Source: Rugosibacter sp. (GTDB lineage: Bacteria > Pseudomonadota > Gammaproteobacteria > Burkholderiales > Rhodocyclaceae). From it: a DNA stretch of 60,026 nt. Positions 40,306-49,965 of the stretch are shown here, one piece after another (the first letter of the stretch is position 1; each line of letters begins with the position of its first letter). Location of the stretch: positions 1 to 60,026 of the forward strand of contig JAUSMB010000078.1 of NCBI GenBank assembly GCA_030645365.1, written 5' to 3'. The notes beneath the pieces are model-generated. The model had not been told where the DNA came from. It saw nothing but the letters and a program-made list of their open reading frames with translations, and searched no databases. Position numbers and translations under genes: made by a program.

Positions 40306-41721
40306 TCAGAAAGCGTGTGCGCCATGCGCACCCAGGCTAAAGATGTATTGCAGGAATAACTGGTTATCTGTCGCGCCGATGCCTGAATCATCGCGCGCAA
40401 ACTGCAACCGGAAGCGCGTGAATTCGCTTGGGCTGTAATCGAGCATCGCGGTGTTGCGTTTCGGATCATGGGCGGCCAACTGCGGAAAGTCGGCAAAACC
40501 CAGCATGCCGCTATTGACGAGGCCGATAGCCACCGTGCCGGACTTCAATGCATCATGACGCAAACCGACGCGCCAATGCGGCATAAACTGATAGGCGCCC
40601 TGCACATACCAGCCGCTCTGGTCGCTGTTGTAATCAGCCGCACAAGCGCCACACGCGCTGCTCGCCAAAGTGCCGTCCTCGCGCCGTTTGAAATACTCAC
40701 CCTGCAGCTTGAAGTTATGCACCGTGCTGTTGCCGTTTGGTGACCATTTCCAGACGCCGTCGGCAATCCACATCCGGCTCTTGCCGCTGAAGCTGTTGCT
40801 GGCTGTTGCGCCCGTGCTGTCGGTATCATCAAAGCTGCGGTCTTTGGGCGAGCTGCCTAGCCACGACAGCCCAACGCGCCAGGCATTGCTGATGCCGACA
40901 TCACCCCCCAGATGCGCGAATACCGCCCCTTGCGAGACGCCGTTCTTGTTGTTATCCGCGCCAGGAAAAGTACGCCCGCGGCCAACTTCCGCGCCAAACT
41001 CGAGGAACAAATCCGTCGGCGCGAGCCATCTGACTTGCACGCCATCGTCACCCAACTGGTTGCCGAGAAAAGCCTTGTACGCCAGCGGCGCATCGGCAAA
41101 ATCCCAGGCGTGGGAATGTTGCTGATTCAGGTAACCGATGCTGGAAAAGAAACGCCCGCCCTTGACGCTGAACCCATTGCCCAGACCGAGGCTCTCGAAG
41201 TAGGCGTTTTCCATCTCGACGCCACCCTCGGGCGCCAGCGCAAGAATTGCCGTGCCGCGCCAGTTGGGGTCGATATTGGCAGACAGGACAAGCTCCGATT
41301 CGCCCAGACTGAAGCCGCGTGCGCCGGGGCTGACTTCGCCCAGCGTCGGCACGAAGCCGGTGATCTGGTAGGCGTTCGGATCCTGCTTCAGGTTGTTGTA
41401 AGACCCTTGCAGGATCATCGACATCTCGGGGTTGAAGCTGTTGCTTTGCGTGGGCGCGGCGGCTTGCTGAACTGTATTCTGTTGATCCGAATTCTGCTGA
41501 ACCGCCGTCTGTTGCGCAACCGTCTGCGCGTTATCAGCGTTATCAGTCTTGGATTCGGCCTTGATCAAGCGCGCTTCGAGCGCATTGATGCGTTGTTCAT
41601 ACGCTTGGCGCATTTGTGCGATTTCTTCGCGCAGGGCTTTTAAGTCATTGTCTGCCGCCTGTGCAGGCAGGCTGGCCAGCACGCCACAGGCGGCCAGCAT
41701 GGATAAGGATGCTCGATGCAT
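40306..41721 (-). CDS. Outer-membrane porin-like protein in a metal-uptake operon
   Basis: This 471-residue protein has a signal peptide ending ASLPAQA and a coiled coil at about residues 26-56 (LKALREEIAQMRQAYEQ, a trimerisation-type helix). A Gln/Thr/Ala linker precedes a beta-barrel whose strands carry alternating aromatic residues and end in HAF, the terminal phenylalanine used by the BAM machinery. It lies directly upstream of the ZnuA-like gene, so it may move zinc or its chelates across the outer membrane. I do not recognise a named family. There is no TonB box or plug domain, so it is not a TonB-dependent receptor. Confidence 0.7.
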   Translation of the reverse strand: MHRASLSMLAACGVLASLPAQAADNDLKALREEIAQMRQAYEQRINALEARLIKAESKTDNADNAQTVAQQTAVQQNSDQQNTVQQAAAPTQSNSFNPEMSMILQGSYNNLKQDPNAYQITGFVPTLGEVSPGARGFSLGESELVLSANIDPNWRGTAILALAPEGGVEMENAYFESLGLGNGFSVKGGRFFSSIGYLNQQHSHAWDFADAPLAYKAFLGNQLGDDGVQVRWLAPTDLFLEFGAEVGRGRTFPGADNNKNGVSQGAVFAHLGGDVGISNAWRVGLSWLGSSPKDRSFDDTDSTGATASNSFSGKSRMWIADGVWKWSPNGNSTVHNFKLQGEYFKRREDGTLASSACGACAADYNSDQSGWYVQGAYQFMPHWRVGLRHDALKSGTVAIGLVNSGMLGFADFPQLAAHDPKRNTAMLDYSPSEFTRFRLQFARDDSGIGATDNQLFLQYIFSLGAHGAHAF

Positions 41722-41782
41722 GTTTCACTCCTCGAAAATTGACAGAACGCCAGCGGCAGATGGCCGGCGCGAAATAACAAAG

Positions 41783-42133
41783 TCAATTCAGGAGCGAAGG
41801 CGGGGCGCGGCTCAGGTAAGCGGCGGGAAACGAAAAAGTCGGCGCTGGTGATACGGCGAATCCAATAAAAAACGAGGGTATAGCGGCCATTGCCAACCAT
41901 AGGCCGGTCGCAGGAGGCGCCGCATGAAAGCCACTAAAAGCAACGCACGCAGCACAATAATGCAACCCCGAATGCTGCTGATCACTTTTATCGTGAGAGG
42001 TGACAGCTTGCTCGCTGGCTATTTTCCCAAAATGGCTAAAGCCATGCGCCAGCGCGATGTGCTGTGTGACCAGCAACGCGAGCGACAAAAAAATAGCGCA
42101 GAAAACCCGCGACAGGGAGCGCATGTCAGGCAT
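41783..42133 (-). CDS. Small His/Cys protein of the DUF2946 type
   Basis: This 116-residue protein has a hydrophobic N-terminus (residues about 8-30), a His-rich segment SHDKSDQQHSGLHYCAACV with a CAAC pair, a second hydrophobic helix, and the ending YLSRAPPSLLN, which resembles DUF2946-type proteins often found beside metal-transport genes. I do not know its function; metal binding is a guess from the His/Cys cluster. The dispersed-motif copy at 41832-41855 falls in its C-terminal quarter and is translated in frame as AVSPAPTF. Confidence 0.6.
   Translation of the reverse strand: MPDMRSLSRVFCAIFLSLALLVTQHIALAHGFSHFGKIASEQAVTSHDKSDQQHSGLHYCAACVAFSGFHAAPPATGLWLAMAAIPSFFIGFAVSPAPTFSFPAAYLSRAPPSLLN
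41832..41855 (-). repeat. Dispersed 24-bp motif, copy 7 (opposite orientation)
   Basis: The plus strand reads GAAAAAGTCGGCGCTGGTGA and then TACG, the exact complement of the consensus. It is the only good copy in the opposite orientation and lies in the coding sequence of the small His/Cys protein. Confidence 0.8.
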
Positions 42134-42251
42134 ACGTTGCAGGCAAAAATCTTGAAGAGAAAACCATAGCGAGAAGAGTGACCAGCATCAGATGATAAGA
42201 CCACAAAACCCTGCCAAATGCAATGACGGCAACAATGATCGTACCTCTAGC

Positions 42252-43625
42252 CTAACGGATTGCACCCAAGCTCTGCTTTGAGATGCGCAAAAAATAAGTA
42301 GTCACAGCAACGCTGGCCACCATCAGGCTTATCGTTGCTGCGAACCAGAAACCTGCTGCGCCGCGCGGCGGGCCAAATGTGCTGGTTAGACCCAGCAAAT
42401 AGCCGCCGCCCAGACCAACGCCCCAAAGCGAGATGGCATAAATCAACATCGGTATCCAAGCCCGTTTGTACGCGCGCAACACCTGCCCCATCACCGCCTG
42501 CACGGTATCGGCCAGGTGGTAAAAAGCAACCAGCGAGAGCAGGCTGGCTGCGGCAGCTGCTACCGCCGCATCCGAAGTGTAGGCATGCGCCAGCGGCAGG
42601 GCACCGAAATACAGTGTTGTGCCAAACACAGCACCCATCGTGCCTGCCGTGGCCAAGCCAAGCAAACTGGCGTGTCGTGCGCGCCAACTATTTCCTGCAC
42701 CCAATGCTTGTCCGGCCAGCACACTGGTAGCACTGCCCAGAGACATCGGCACCATGAACAGGAATACCGCCACATTGGCGGCAATCTGGTGCGCAGCTGA
42801 AAACTGTGGCCCCAACCGGGCGATGAACAACGCCATAAAGGTAAATGCGGACACATCCACCAGAAAGGATGCACCACTCGGCACACCAAGACGCAACAGC
42901 TCTTTTAAGGCACGCCACTGCGGCCATTCAAATAATGAAAACACGCCATATGGTGTATAGGTTTCTTCGCGACGGCACCATGTCCAGGAAACAATCGCCA
43001 GCAGCCAGGCAATCACGGCAGATGACCAACCACAGCCCGGACCACCCATGGCAGGCAAGCCAAAGTGACCATAGATAAATATGAGATTAAGCGGCACCTT
43101 GAGCAGCAGCCCCGCGACATTCAGCAGCATCACGGGACGCGGGCGACCAATGCCGGTAGTGAATCCATAAAAAACGCGAAAGATCAGATAACCCGGTGCT
43201 GCCCAGGCCAAGGCGTCAAGGTAAGCGCGCACTTTGACTTCAAGCGCTGGTGACAGATGCGAAAAATAAAGAAAAGGTGCCGGATTTTTGAGCAACAGAA
43301 CCACGATCACCGACAAACCCAGCGCCAGCCACAGGCTTTGCCGCACGTCCGAACCAATCGCTGCAACGCGCCGTGCGCCATAGTGATGCGCAACAATCGG
43401 AATCAGCGCCAACAACACGCCCATGGCCGTCACGAAAATCGTGGCGTAGATACTCCCGCCAATACCCACTGCCGCCAGATCCAGCGAAGAGACATGGCCG
43501 GACATCAGCGTATCAATGACGCCACTGCCCATCACCGCGATCTGCGCTATCAAGGCAGGCCATGCCAGATGCAGTAATTCGCGGGGCAGAGATCGTGTCG
43601 GCGAAGGCAATGTTGCGCTGTTCAT
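42252..43625 (-). CDS. MATE family efflux pump
   Basis: This 457-residue cation-coupled exporter of the multi-antimicrobial extrusion family (NorM type) has about twelve helices. The family regions ELLHLAWPALIAQIAVMGSGVIDTLMSGH and, in the second half, GVPSGASFLVDVSAFTFMALFIARLGPQFSAAHQIAAN and VLAGQALGAGNSW are clear. The ATG at 43625 is chosen because the conserved PALIAQ helix follows 20-25 residues later. It is upstream of the small His/Cys gene on the same strand, 118 bases away, and divergent from the large oxidoreductase. Substrates are not predictable. Confidence 0.9.
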   Translation of the reverse strand: MNSATLPSPTRSLPRELLHLAWPALIAQIAVMGSGVIDTLMSGHVSSLDLAAVGIGGSIYATIFVTAMGVLLALIPIVAHHYGARRVAAIGSDVRQSLWLALGLSVIVVLLLKNPAPFLYFSHLSPALEVKVRAYLDALAWAAPGYLIFRVFYGFTTGIGRPRPVMLLNVAGLLLKVPLNLIFIYGHFGLPAMGGPGCGWSSAVIAWLLAIVSWTWCRREETYTPYGVFSLFEWPQWRALKELLRLGVPSGASFLVDVSAFTFMALFIARLGPQFSAAHQIAANVAVFLFMVPMSLGSATSVLAGQALGAGNSWRARHASLLGLATAGTMGAVFGTTLYFGALPLAHAYTSDAAVAAAAASLLSLVAFYHLADTVQAVMGQVLRAYKRAWIPMLIYAISLWGVGLGGGYLLGLTSTFGPPRGAAGFWFAATISLMVASVAVTTYFLRISKQSLGAIR

Positions 43626-43719
43626 AAGAAATTGACGAGAAGAAACGAGCAAAAACTGGCAGCAAATAAAAATGCGCACAACAATACGCACAACAACGGG
43701 GCTTGCATCAGTTTATCGC

Positions 43720-43743
43720 CGTCTCATCAGCGCCGACTTTTTC
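43720..43743 (+). repeat. Dispersed 24-bp motif, copy 8 (intergenic)
   Basis: CGTCTCATCAGCGCCGAC and then TTTTTC match the consensus at 22 of 24 positions. It lies between the divergent MATE pump and the DUF3683 gene. Confidence 0.75.
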
Positions 43744-43866
43744 GTTTTCCCTTCGCGTCTCCTTAATTCCCCCTCATTTCCCCTTTCGTGATGCGGTTAT
43801 TGCAGCACAACATACTGTCATGCAGTAGCTTAGAATGAAGGCTTAAAAACTGTGCACAATCACACC

Positions 43867-46800
43867 ATGAATGCCCGTCTGCGCGAAATCCCTTATAACT
43901 ACACGTCTTTCTCTGATCGTGAAATCACCATACGTCTACTCGGTGAAGGGGCTTGGGCCACGCTGACGGAACTTCGCGCCGAGCGCATTACCGGCCGTTC
44001 GGCACGCATGCTGTATGAGGTGTTGGGCGACATCTGGGTCGTGCGCCGCAACCCGTATCTGGAAGACGATCTGCTGGCCAACGCCAAGCGGCGGCGTGCG
44101 CTGATCGAGGCTTTACGCCATCGCCTGCACGAGATTGATCTACGCCGCGCAGGCAATGCGCTTGTCGCGCAACTGCTCGCTGCGGCAGAACTCGCCGTGC
44201 AGGCTTTCGAGCGCTGGTTTGACGACACCGCCCAACTACGCAAAAAAATTCTCAAGCGATTGCTGCGCCATACGCGTCGCGACAATATTGCATTTGACGG
44301 CCTGGCGCGCGTCTCGCATGTCACTGATGCGACCGACTGGCGCGTTGAGTACCCGTTTGTTGTGTTAAAGCCTGATACGGAAGAAGAAATTGCCGCGCTG
44401 GTGCAAGGCTGCATCGAGCTGGAGCTGACGATTATTCCGCGAGGCGGCGGCACCGGCTACACTGGTGGCGCCGTGCCGCTGGATGCCAAATCAGCAGTCA
44501 TCAATACTGAAAAACTGATCGACATGGGGGCAGTGCAGCAAATGCGCCTGCCCGGCACCAACAAGGATTACGCTACGGTGCGCACTGGCGCCGGGCTGGT
44601 CACGCGCCGCGTGATGGAGGCGGCCGAAGCGGCCGGGCTGGTCTTCGCCTGCGATCCAACGTCAGCCGACGCATCGTGCATTGGCGGCAACGTCGCGATG
44701 AACGCGGGTGGCAAAAAGGCCGTACTGTGGGGTACAGCACTGGACAATCTGGCTTCATGGCGCATGGTCACGCCGGACGGCAATTGGCTGGAAGTCGAAC
44801 GCATCGATCACAATTTCGGCAAGATTCACGAGCAGGAACGCGTCACCTTCCGCCTCACCCGTTTTGACGCCAGTGGCAAGAACAGGCTAGGCGTGGAAAT
44901 GCTCGCCATCCCTGGCGCGCAGTTCCGCAAACCCGGGTTGGGTAAGGATGTCACTGATAAATTCCTCGGTGGCCTGCCCGGCATACAGAAGGAAGGTACG
45001 GACGGCCTGATCACATCGGCGGTATGGATTCTGCACAAGATGCCGCCGGTCACGCGTACCGTTTGCCTGGAATTCTTCGGCCAGGTGCGCGATGCCGTGC
45101 CCTCGATTGTCGAGATTACTGACTACCTCAAGACCAATCCCGGCGGTGCGCTGCTCGCCGGGCTGGAACATCTCGACGAACGTTATGTGCGCGCTGTCGG
45201 TTACGCCACCAAGGCCAAGCAACATGGGAGAAATGCGGGTCGCCCGAAGATGGTGTTGATCGGCGATATAGTCGGCGCTGACGAGACGGCGGTGATGGCT
45301 GCTGCGTCAGAAGTGGTGCGCCTGGCCAACCTGCGGGGTGGCGAAGGCTTTATTGCCGTGTCTGCCGAAACACGCAAAAAATTCTGGCTTGACCGCGGGC
45401 GCACGGCGGCCATTTCAAAACACACCAACGCTTTCAAGATCAACGAGGACGTGGTGATTCCACTGCCGCGCATGGGTGACTATTGCGATGGCATTGAGCG
45501 CATCAATATCGAGCTTTCCATCACCAACAAAATCGCGCTGGCTGACGCACTGGAAGCCTATTTGCAGGGTGACTTGCCGCTCAACGTGGGCGACACCATG
45601 CTGGATAAACCCGAGCTGCTTGGCGATCGCCGCGAACAGGCGCTGGAACTGGTGCGCGAAGTACGTGCGCGCTGGCAGAATTATCTTGACCAGCTCGACC
45701 AGTATTTCGATGACCTGCAAAATTATCGCCTGCGCGTGTCGTGGAAGCTTGAGCTCAAAGCCGGGCTGGAGTCGATTTTTGATGGCGTCGCCTTCCGGCC
45801 AGTCATGGCCGGTATCGAAGCCGCGCAAAAAGACGTGTTGCGTAGCCGCGTTTTTGTCGCGCTGCACATGCATGCCGGTGACGGCAATGTGCACACCAAC
45901 ATCCCTGTCAATTCAGATGACTACGCCATGCTGCAAACGGCGAACCAGGCAGTGGCGCGCATCATGGTGCTGGCAAAATCTCTGGGCGGCGTGATTTCCG
46001 GCGAACATGGCATCGGTATTACCAAGCTGGAATTTCTGACCGACGATGAAATTCGGCCGTTCCGCGAATACAAGCAGCGCATTGATCCGCAAGGCCGCTT
46101 CAATCGCGGCAAGCTGTTGCCAGGCGGCGGTTTGGAGAATGCCTATACGCCCTCATTCTCGCTGCTCGGGGCCGAATCGCTGATTATGGAGCAATCGGAC
46201 ATCGGCAAAATTTCCGATTCGATCAAGAATTGCCTGCGCTGCGGCAAGTGCAAACCGGTGTGCTCGACCCATGTGCCGCGCGCCAATCTACTGTATTCAC
46301 CACGCGACAAGATCCTCGGCACCTCGCTGCTGATCGAGGCTTTTCTCTACGAAGAGCAAACACGGCGCGGCATTTCATTGCAGCATTTCGACGAGTTTTC
46401 GGACGTCGCCGACCACTGCACGGTTTGCCACCGCTGCCTCAAGCCCTGCCCTGTGGATATCGATTTCGGCGATGTCTCAGTCGCCATGCGCAACTTTTTG
46501 CGCAAGCAGGGCAAAAAGAAATTCAATCCTGGCACGTTTGCCTCGATGACTTTCCTTAATCTGAAGGATCCGCGCACGATTAAATTATTGCGTGCCGGCA
46601 TGATGGATTTTGGTTTCAAGGCGCAGCGTCTGGCGCACAAAGCCTTCAAGGCACTTGGTCTGATTCAGGAAACTCGTGCCCATCCTCCAGCATCCGTCGG
46701 CAAGCCCAGCATCAAGGCGCAGGTGATCCACTTCATGAACCGGCCCATGCCGGGCAATCTGCCCAAGCGCACATCGCGCGGTTTACTCGATATTGAAGAC

Positions 46801-47637
46801 GACAAGGTGATTCCCGTCATCCGTAATCCACAGAAAACGATGGAAGACTCAGACTCGGTGTTCTATTTTCCTGGTTGCGGGTCCGAGCGTCTGTTCTCGC
46901 AAGTGGGGCTCGCCACCCAGGCCATGCTCTATGAAGTCGGCACCACGACCGTATTGCCCCCGGGTTATCTGTGCTGCGGCTATCCGCAAACCTCAGCTGG
47001 CGAGGAGGATAAGGGGCAGAAAATCATCATGGACAACCGGGTATTGTTCCATCGCATGGCCAACACCTTGAACTATCTTGATATCAAGACCGTGATCGTC
47101 TCCTGTGGCACTTGCATGGACCAGCTGCAAAAATATGAATTCGAGAAAATCTTCCCCGGCTGCCGACTGCTGGATATTCACGAATATCTGATGGAGAAAG
47201 GTGTCAAACTCGATGGATTGAGTGGAACCCGCTACATGTACCACGACCCCTGCCATACGCCGATGAAGACTTATGCTCCGCTGGCAGTAACCAATACATT
47301 GATGGGTCAGGAGGTACCGTTGTCCGACCGCTGCTGCGGCGATGCAGGTTCTTTTGCCTACGCCCGCCCCGATATCGCGACTCAGGTGAAATTCCGCAAG
47401 CAGGAAGAGGTCGTTAAAGGTGCGGCACAGTTGCGCGAGGATGGCTTTACCGGCGAGGTAAAAATCCTCACTTCCTGCCCGGCCTGTTTGCAGGGTTTGA
47501 GCCGTTACGACGACGACGCCAACACACAAGCTGACTATATCGTGGTGGAAATTGCCAAAGCCCTACTCGGCCCTGACTGGATGCCGGATTATGTACGTCG
47601 CGCCAATGCCGGGAGCATCGAGCGTGTGCTGCTATAG
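43867..47637 (+). CDS. DUF3683 FAD/Fe-S oxidoreductase (giant D-lactate dehydrogenase-like)
   Basis: This 1256-residue multidomain protein fuses what are three subunits in glycolate oxidase. A DUF3683 region (about 1-150, [14 protein letters not shown]) precedes a PCMH FAD domain (about 165-390, [14 protein letters not shown]) and the FAD-oxidase C domain (about 400-760, [24 protein letters not shown]). Two [4Fe-4S] clusters follow ([11 protein letters not shown] near 789 and [11 protein letters not shown]), then two CCG domains ([28 protein letters not shown]). This architecture is typical of Betaproteobacteria; the substrate is probably a 2-hydroxy acid such as D-lactate, feeding electrons to the respiratory chain. 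The ATG at 43867 is preferred over GTG at 43852. Confidence 0.9.
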   Translation: MNARLREIPYNYTSFSDREITIRLLGEGAWATLTELRAERITGRSARMLYEVLGDIWVVRRNPYLEDDLLANAKRRRALIEALRHRLHEIDLRRAGNALVAQLLAAAELAVQAFERWFDDTAQLRKKILKRLLRHTRRDNIAFDGLARVSHVTDATDWRVEYPFVVLKPDTEEEIAALVQGCIELELTIIPRGGGTGYTGGAVPLDAKSAVINTEKLIDMGAVQQMRLPGTNKDYATVRTGAGLVTRRVMEAAEAAGLVFACDPTSADASCIGGNVAMNAGGKKAVLWGTALDNLASWRMVTPDGNWLEVERIDHNFGKIHEQERVTFRLTRFDASGKNRLGVEMLAIPGAQFRKPGLGKDVTDKFLGGLPGIQKEGTDGLITSAVWILHKMPPVTRTVCLEFFGQVRDAVPSIVEITDYLKTNPGGALLAGLEHLDERYVRAVGYATKAKQHGRNAGRPKMVLIGDIVGADETAVMAAASEVVRLANLRGGEGFIAVSAETRKKFWLDRGRTAAISKHTNAFKINEDVVIPLPRMGDYCDGIERINIELSITNKIALADALEAYLQGDLPLNVGDTMLDKPELLGDRREQALELVREVRARWQNYLDQLDQYFDDLQNYRLRVSWKLELKAGLESIFDGVAFRPVMAGIEAAQKDVLRSRVFVALHMHAGDGNVHTNIPVNSDDYAMLQTANQAVARIMVLAKSLGGVISGEHGIGITKLEFLTDDEIRPFREYKQRIDPQGRFNRGKLLPGGGLENAYTPSFSLLGAESLIMEQSDIGKISDSIKNCLRCGKCKPVCSTHVPRANLLYSPRDKILGTSLLIEAFLYEEQTRRGISLQHFDEFSDVADHCTVCHRCLKPCPVDIDFGDVSVAMRNFLRKQGKKKFNPGTFASMTFLNLKDPRTIKLLRAGMMDFGFKAQRLAHKAFKALGLIQETRAHPPASVGKPSIKAQVIHFMNRPMPGNLPKRTSRGLLDIEDDKVIPVIRNPQKTMEDSDSVFYFPGCGSERLFSQVGLATQAMLYEVGTTTVLPPGYLCCGYPQTSAGEEDKGQKIIMDNRVLFHRMANTLNYLDIKTVIVSCGTCMDQLQKYEFEKIFPGCRLLDIHEYLMEKGVKLDGLSGTRYMYHDPCHTPMKTYAPLAVTNTLMGQEVPLSDRCCGDAGSFAYARPDIATQVKFRKQEEVVKGAAQLREDGFTGEVKILTSCPACLQGLSRYDDDANTQADYIVVEIAKALLGPDWMPDYVRRANAGSIERVLL

Positions 47638-47682
47638 AAGTACGCTAACAACACAACAACTGCGAGCACCTTCAGCCGGTGA

Positions 47683-48144
47683 GTGATGTATGCTTTGCCT
47701 ATGATGAGCGAGAATAGTTGTGAATTATGCAGCGCTCCCGGTGGCGAGGTGTTATGGAGCGATGAGTGTTGCCGCGTTGTGCGGGTGACGGGGCATGAAG
47801 GTACGGCATTTCCAGGTTTTTGCCGCGTCATTTGGCAACCTCATGTAGTAGAGATGAGCGATCTGACAGAAGCCGAGGCCGGCCATTTAATGCGTATCGT
47901 AGCCGCTGTCGAACGTACCCTGCGCGAACTACTCGCGCCAGATAAAATCAATCTCGCCAGCCTGGGTAATCTAGTACCGCATTTACATTGGCATGTCATT
48001 CCTCGCTGGCACGACGATAGTCATTTTCCCTCGCCCATATGGGCTGCCCCCAGTCGAGCGGGCACCCTGCGCACCATACCCTCCAGCGCCACACTTAGCA
48101 CCGCATTACACCAACAGATTTTGCCCAGGAGTCACGAAAAATGA
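47683..48144 (+). CDS. HIT family hydrolase-like protein
   Basis: This histidine-triad nucleotide-binding protein of up to 153 residues has the catalytic motif HLHWHVIPRW (HxHxHxxxx). It lacks some of the usual N-terminal residues and starts with CELC, a zinc-binding or FHIT-like feature also seen in other betaproteobacterial HIT proteins. A later ATG at 47704 (MSENSCELC) is possible. Family members hydrolyse dinucleoside polyphosphates or nucleotide phosphoramidates. It overlaps the next gene by 4 bases (ATGA), so the two are coupled. Confidence 0.88.
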   Translation: MMYALPMMSENSCELCSAPGGEVLWSDECCRVVRVTGHEGTAFPGFCRVIWQPHVVEMSDLTEAEAGHLMRIVAAVERTLRELLAPDKINLASLGNLVPHLHWHVIPRWHDDSHFPSPIWAAPSRAGTLRTIPSSATLSTALHQQILPRSHEK

Positions 48145-49796
48145 TTTTTGATCTCCCCGAGACAGGCACAGAACAACCGCCCGCGTTTACCAACGCAACT
48201 CACTGCAACGACTGGTTAAAAACCGTTCCGCTAGCGAATGCGATGCAGGCTCAAGCCATTTTTTTACGGCAACTCACCTTGCTTGCACGCTTCTCCTTAT
48301 CGATTAATGAACGTTTCGCTGTTCTGGAAACCTTGCGCGGCCCCATACGCCAAGCGCAAGATGCCATGGCGAAAAAATTTATTGGCCGACCACTCCCCTT
48401 TTCGCCCTCAGAGCAAGCTGCATTGGATAGCACACTCGCCATATGGCAATCTCTGCTGACAAATTATCTTCATTGCTTTGAAGAGCATGACGCCGCACCC
48501 AATGCACCCAGTGCAACCACGGTAACCACTGTCCCAGAAGGGCCTTCGAAAAAAAATGCCACAGTCGTTGAACGTGCGTTGGCTACCCTTGTCGACTGGC
48601 AAATTGATCTTATTCAAGGCAAACGCCTGCCAGATTTTGGTTACTGGAAAAAATTACACCAAGTTTTTTCCTTGGCCGAATCCACAGGACTCGCCGATCA
48701 AATAACTTACGACTCTTTGCGTTATGGCAAGCAGGCGGTAACACCACTCGCTGTTTACGCAGAATGCCATCTACTCTATGCCACCAGCCCGTATGAACTT
48801 TCCCCGCATGATCTGGCTTGGATATCTCGCTGGACGCAACGCTGGGGAAGCAAGATAAAGCTCCTCACCGCGCCCCCTGAAGATATTCGCCACTGTGCGC
48901 ATCCCTTATGGGTTGATCTTGACTCCGACCAGCCTGCAGACCACATTCCCCGACAATCAACACGAGGGCGCTGGCTAGAGACTACGGAGTTGCGCACCAG
49001 CCTGACCTCTCGCCTTACGCTACTCGAACAAGGTCGCTCACCGGCAGATCTGCAACTTGGCAGTGATGTGACTCAGCCTAGCGCTGGCAAATTACTGGCT
49101 CGCCTGCTGCACCGCTGGTGTCAGGGTGGTAGTGCGCGCAAGCATGTGCGCCAGGGTGCCAGCGGCAATTGCCGCTTCATTGCGGGCTATGATTCAGTGC
49201 ATTTTCATTTGTCTGGGCAGCGCACTTTTCAATCCACACCCCAAGACGATACAACCCTGCGTCTGGAGCAAGAAAAATTCGCAATATTTGGCGATATGAG
49301 CCATCGGCTGGATATCGCCAAGCCAGCGCCTGACACCACCCATATTGAAAACTGGGCTGTCATGGATGACTGGAAATTATTGGATACCTCTGCGACGGGC
49401 CTGCGCATTTCACGACCACTCAAAGAAGGCGTACGTATTGCCACCGGTTCGCTGATTGCCGTTCATATTGAACAGGCCTCGGCCTTTGTCATTGGCTGCG
49501 TACGGTGGACATTGCGCCAGGATACCGACTCACTGGCTGTCGGCATTCAGCTTTTCCCAGGGGAAGCCCAAGCGATCATGGCACGGCCCCTTGCTTCTGA
49601 AAACACAGCGTACCGCCCGGCTTTTTTTATTGATGCGAACACCGCAGACGAAGAACCCGCCAGCCTTGTGCTACCGGTCGGCAGTTTTCAGATCGGTCGC
49701 CGCATCGAAGTCATGCGAACCTCTGCAGAAGTCGTCACCCTCGAACGCCTGATTACACACGGCAGCGAATTTGAACGCTGTACGTTCACGACTTAA
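48141..49796 (+). CDS. Large protein with a PilZ-like C-terminal domain
   Basis: I do not recognise a named family for this 551-residue protein. The N-terminal 400 residues are helical with no clear motif (LLTNYLHCFEEHD, LPDFGYWKKLHQVFSLAEST). From about 415 the segment WKLLDTSATGLRISRP, IATGSLIAVHI, GCVRWT and LAVGIQLFPGEAQAI resembles the PilZ c-di-GMP-binding fold, with D/N-x-S-x-x-G positions (DTSATG) but no clear RxxxR in front. It is coupled to the HIT gene by a 4-base overlap. A c-di-GMP-related role is inference. Confidence 0.6.
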   Translation: MIFDLPETGTEQPPAFTNATHCNDWLKTVPLANAMQAQAIFLRQLTLLARFSLSINERFAVLETLRGPIRQAQDAMAKKFIGRPLPFSPSEQAALDSTLAIWQSLLTNYLHCFEEHDAAPNAPSATTVTTVPEGPSKKNATVVERALATLVDWQIDLIQGKRLPDFGYWKKLHQVFSLAESTGLADQITYDSLRYGKQAVTPLAVYAECHLLYATSPYELSPHDLAWISRWTQRWGSKIKLLTAPPEDIRHCAHPLWVDLDSDQPADHIPRQSTRGRWLETTELRTSLTSRLTLLEQGRSPADLQLGSDVTQPSAGKLLARLLHRWCQGGSARKHVRQGASGNCRFIAGYDSVHFHLSGQRTFQSTPQDDTTLRLEQEKFAIFGDMSHRLDIAKPAPDTTHIENWAVMDDWKLLDTSATGLRISRPLKEGVRIATGSLIAVHIEQASAFVIGCVRWTLRQDTDSLAVGIQLFPGEAQAIMARPLASENTAYRPAFFIDANTADEEPASLVLPVGSFQIGRRIEVMRTSAEVVTLERLITHGSEFERCTFTT

Positions 49797-49965
49797 GGGC
49801 ATCCTTACCCTGTCTCGCCTTGTCATATTTACTTCATTCAGGCGTAACAAATCAGTCACAAACGTTTTCTAAACTGCACCGGCCGTTAGCAGAGGTCGAC
49901 ACGTGGTGCTTTTGCTAGCAGTTACCAGCAGAACTTTTAACAGCAGAATTTTTCAGGAGTCATCC

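Noticed and set aside
45265..45288. GATATAGTCGGCGCTGACGA and then GACG inside the DUF3683 gene, 19 of 24 to the motif complement
   Set aside because: It encodes [11 protein letters not shown], and I recall a similar GDIVGxDE segment in the family, so it is more likely native. It was left out of the copy count.
49821..49838. TTGTCAT-ATTT-ACTTCAT before the porin gene as a Pho box
   Set aside because: The first half fits but the second matches only four of seven positions and no -10 lies at the right distance.
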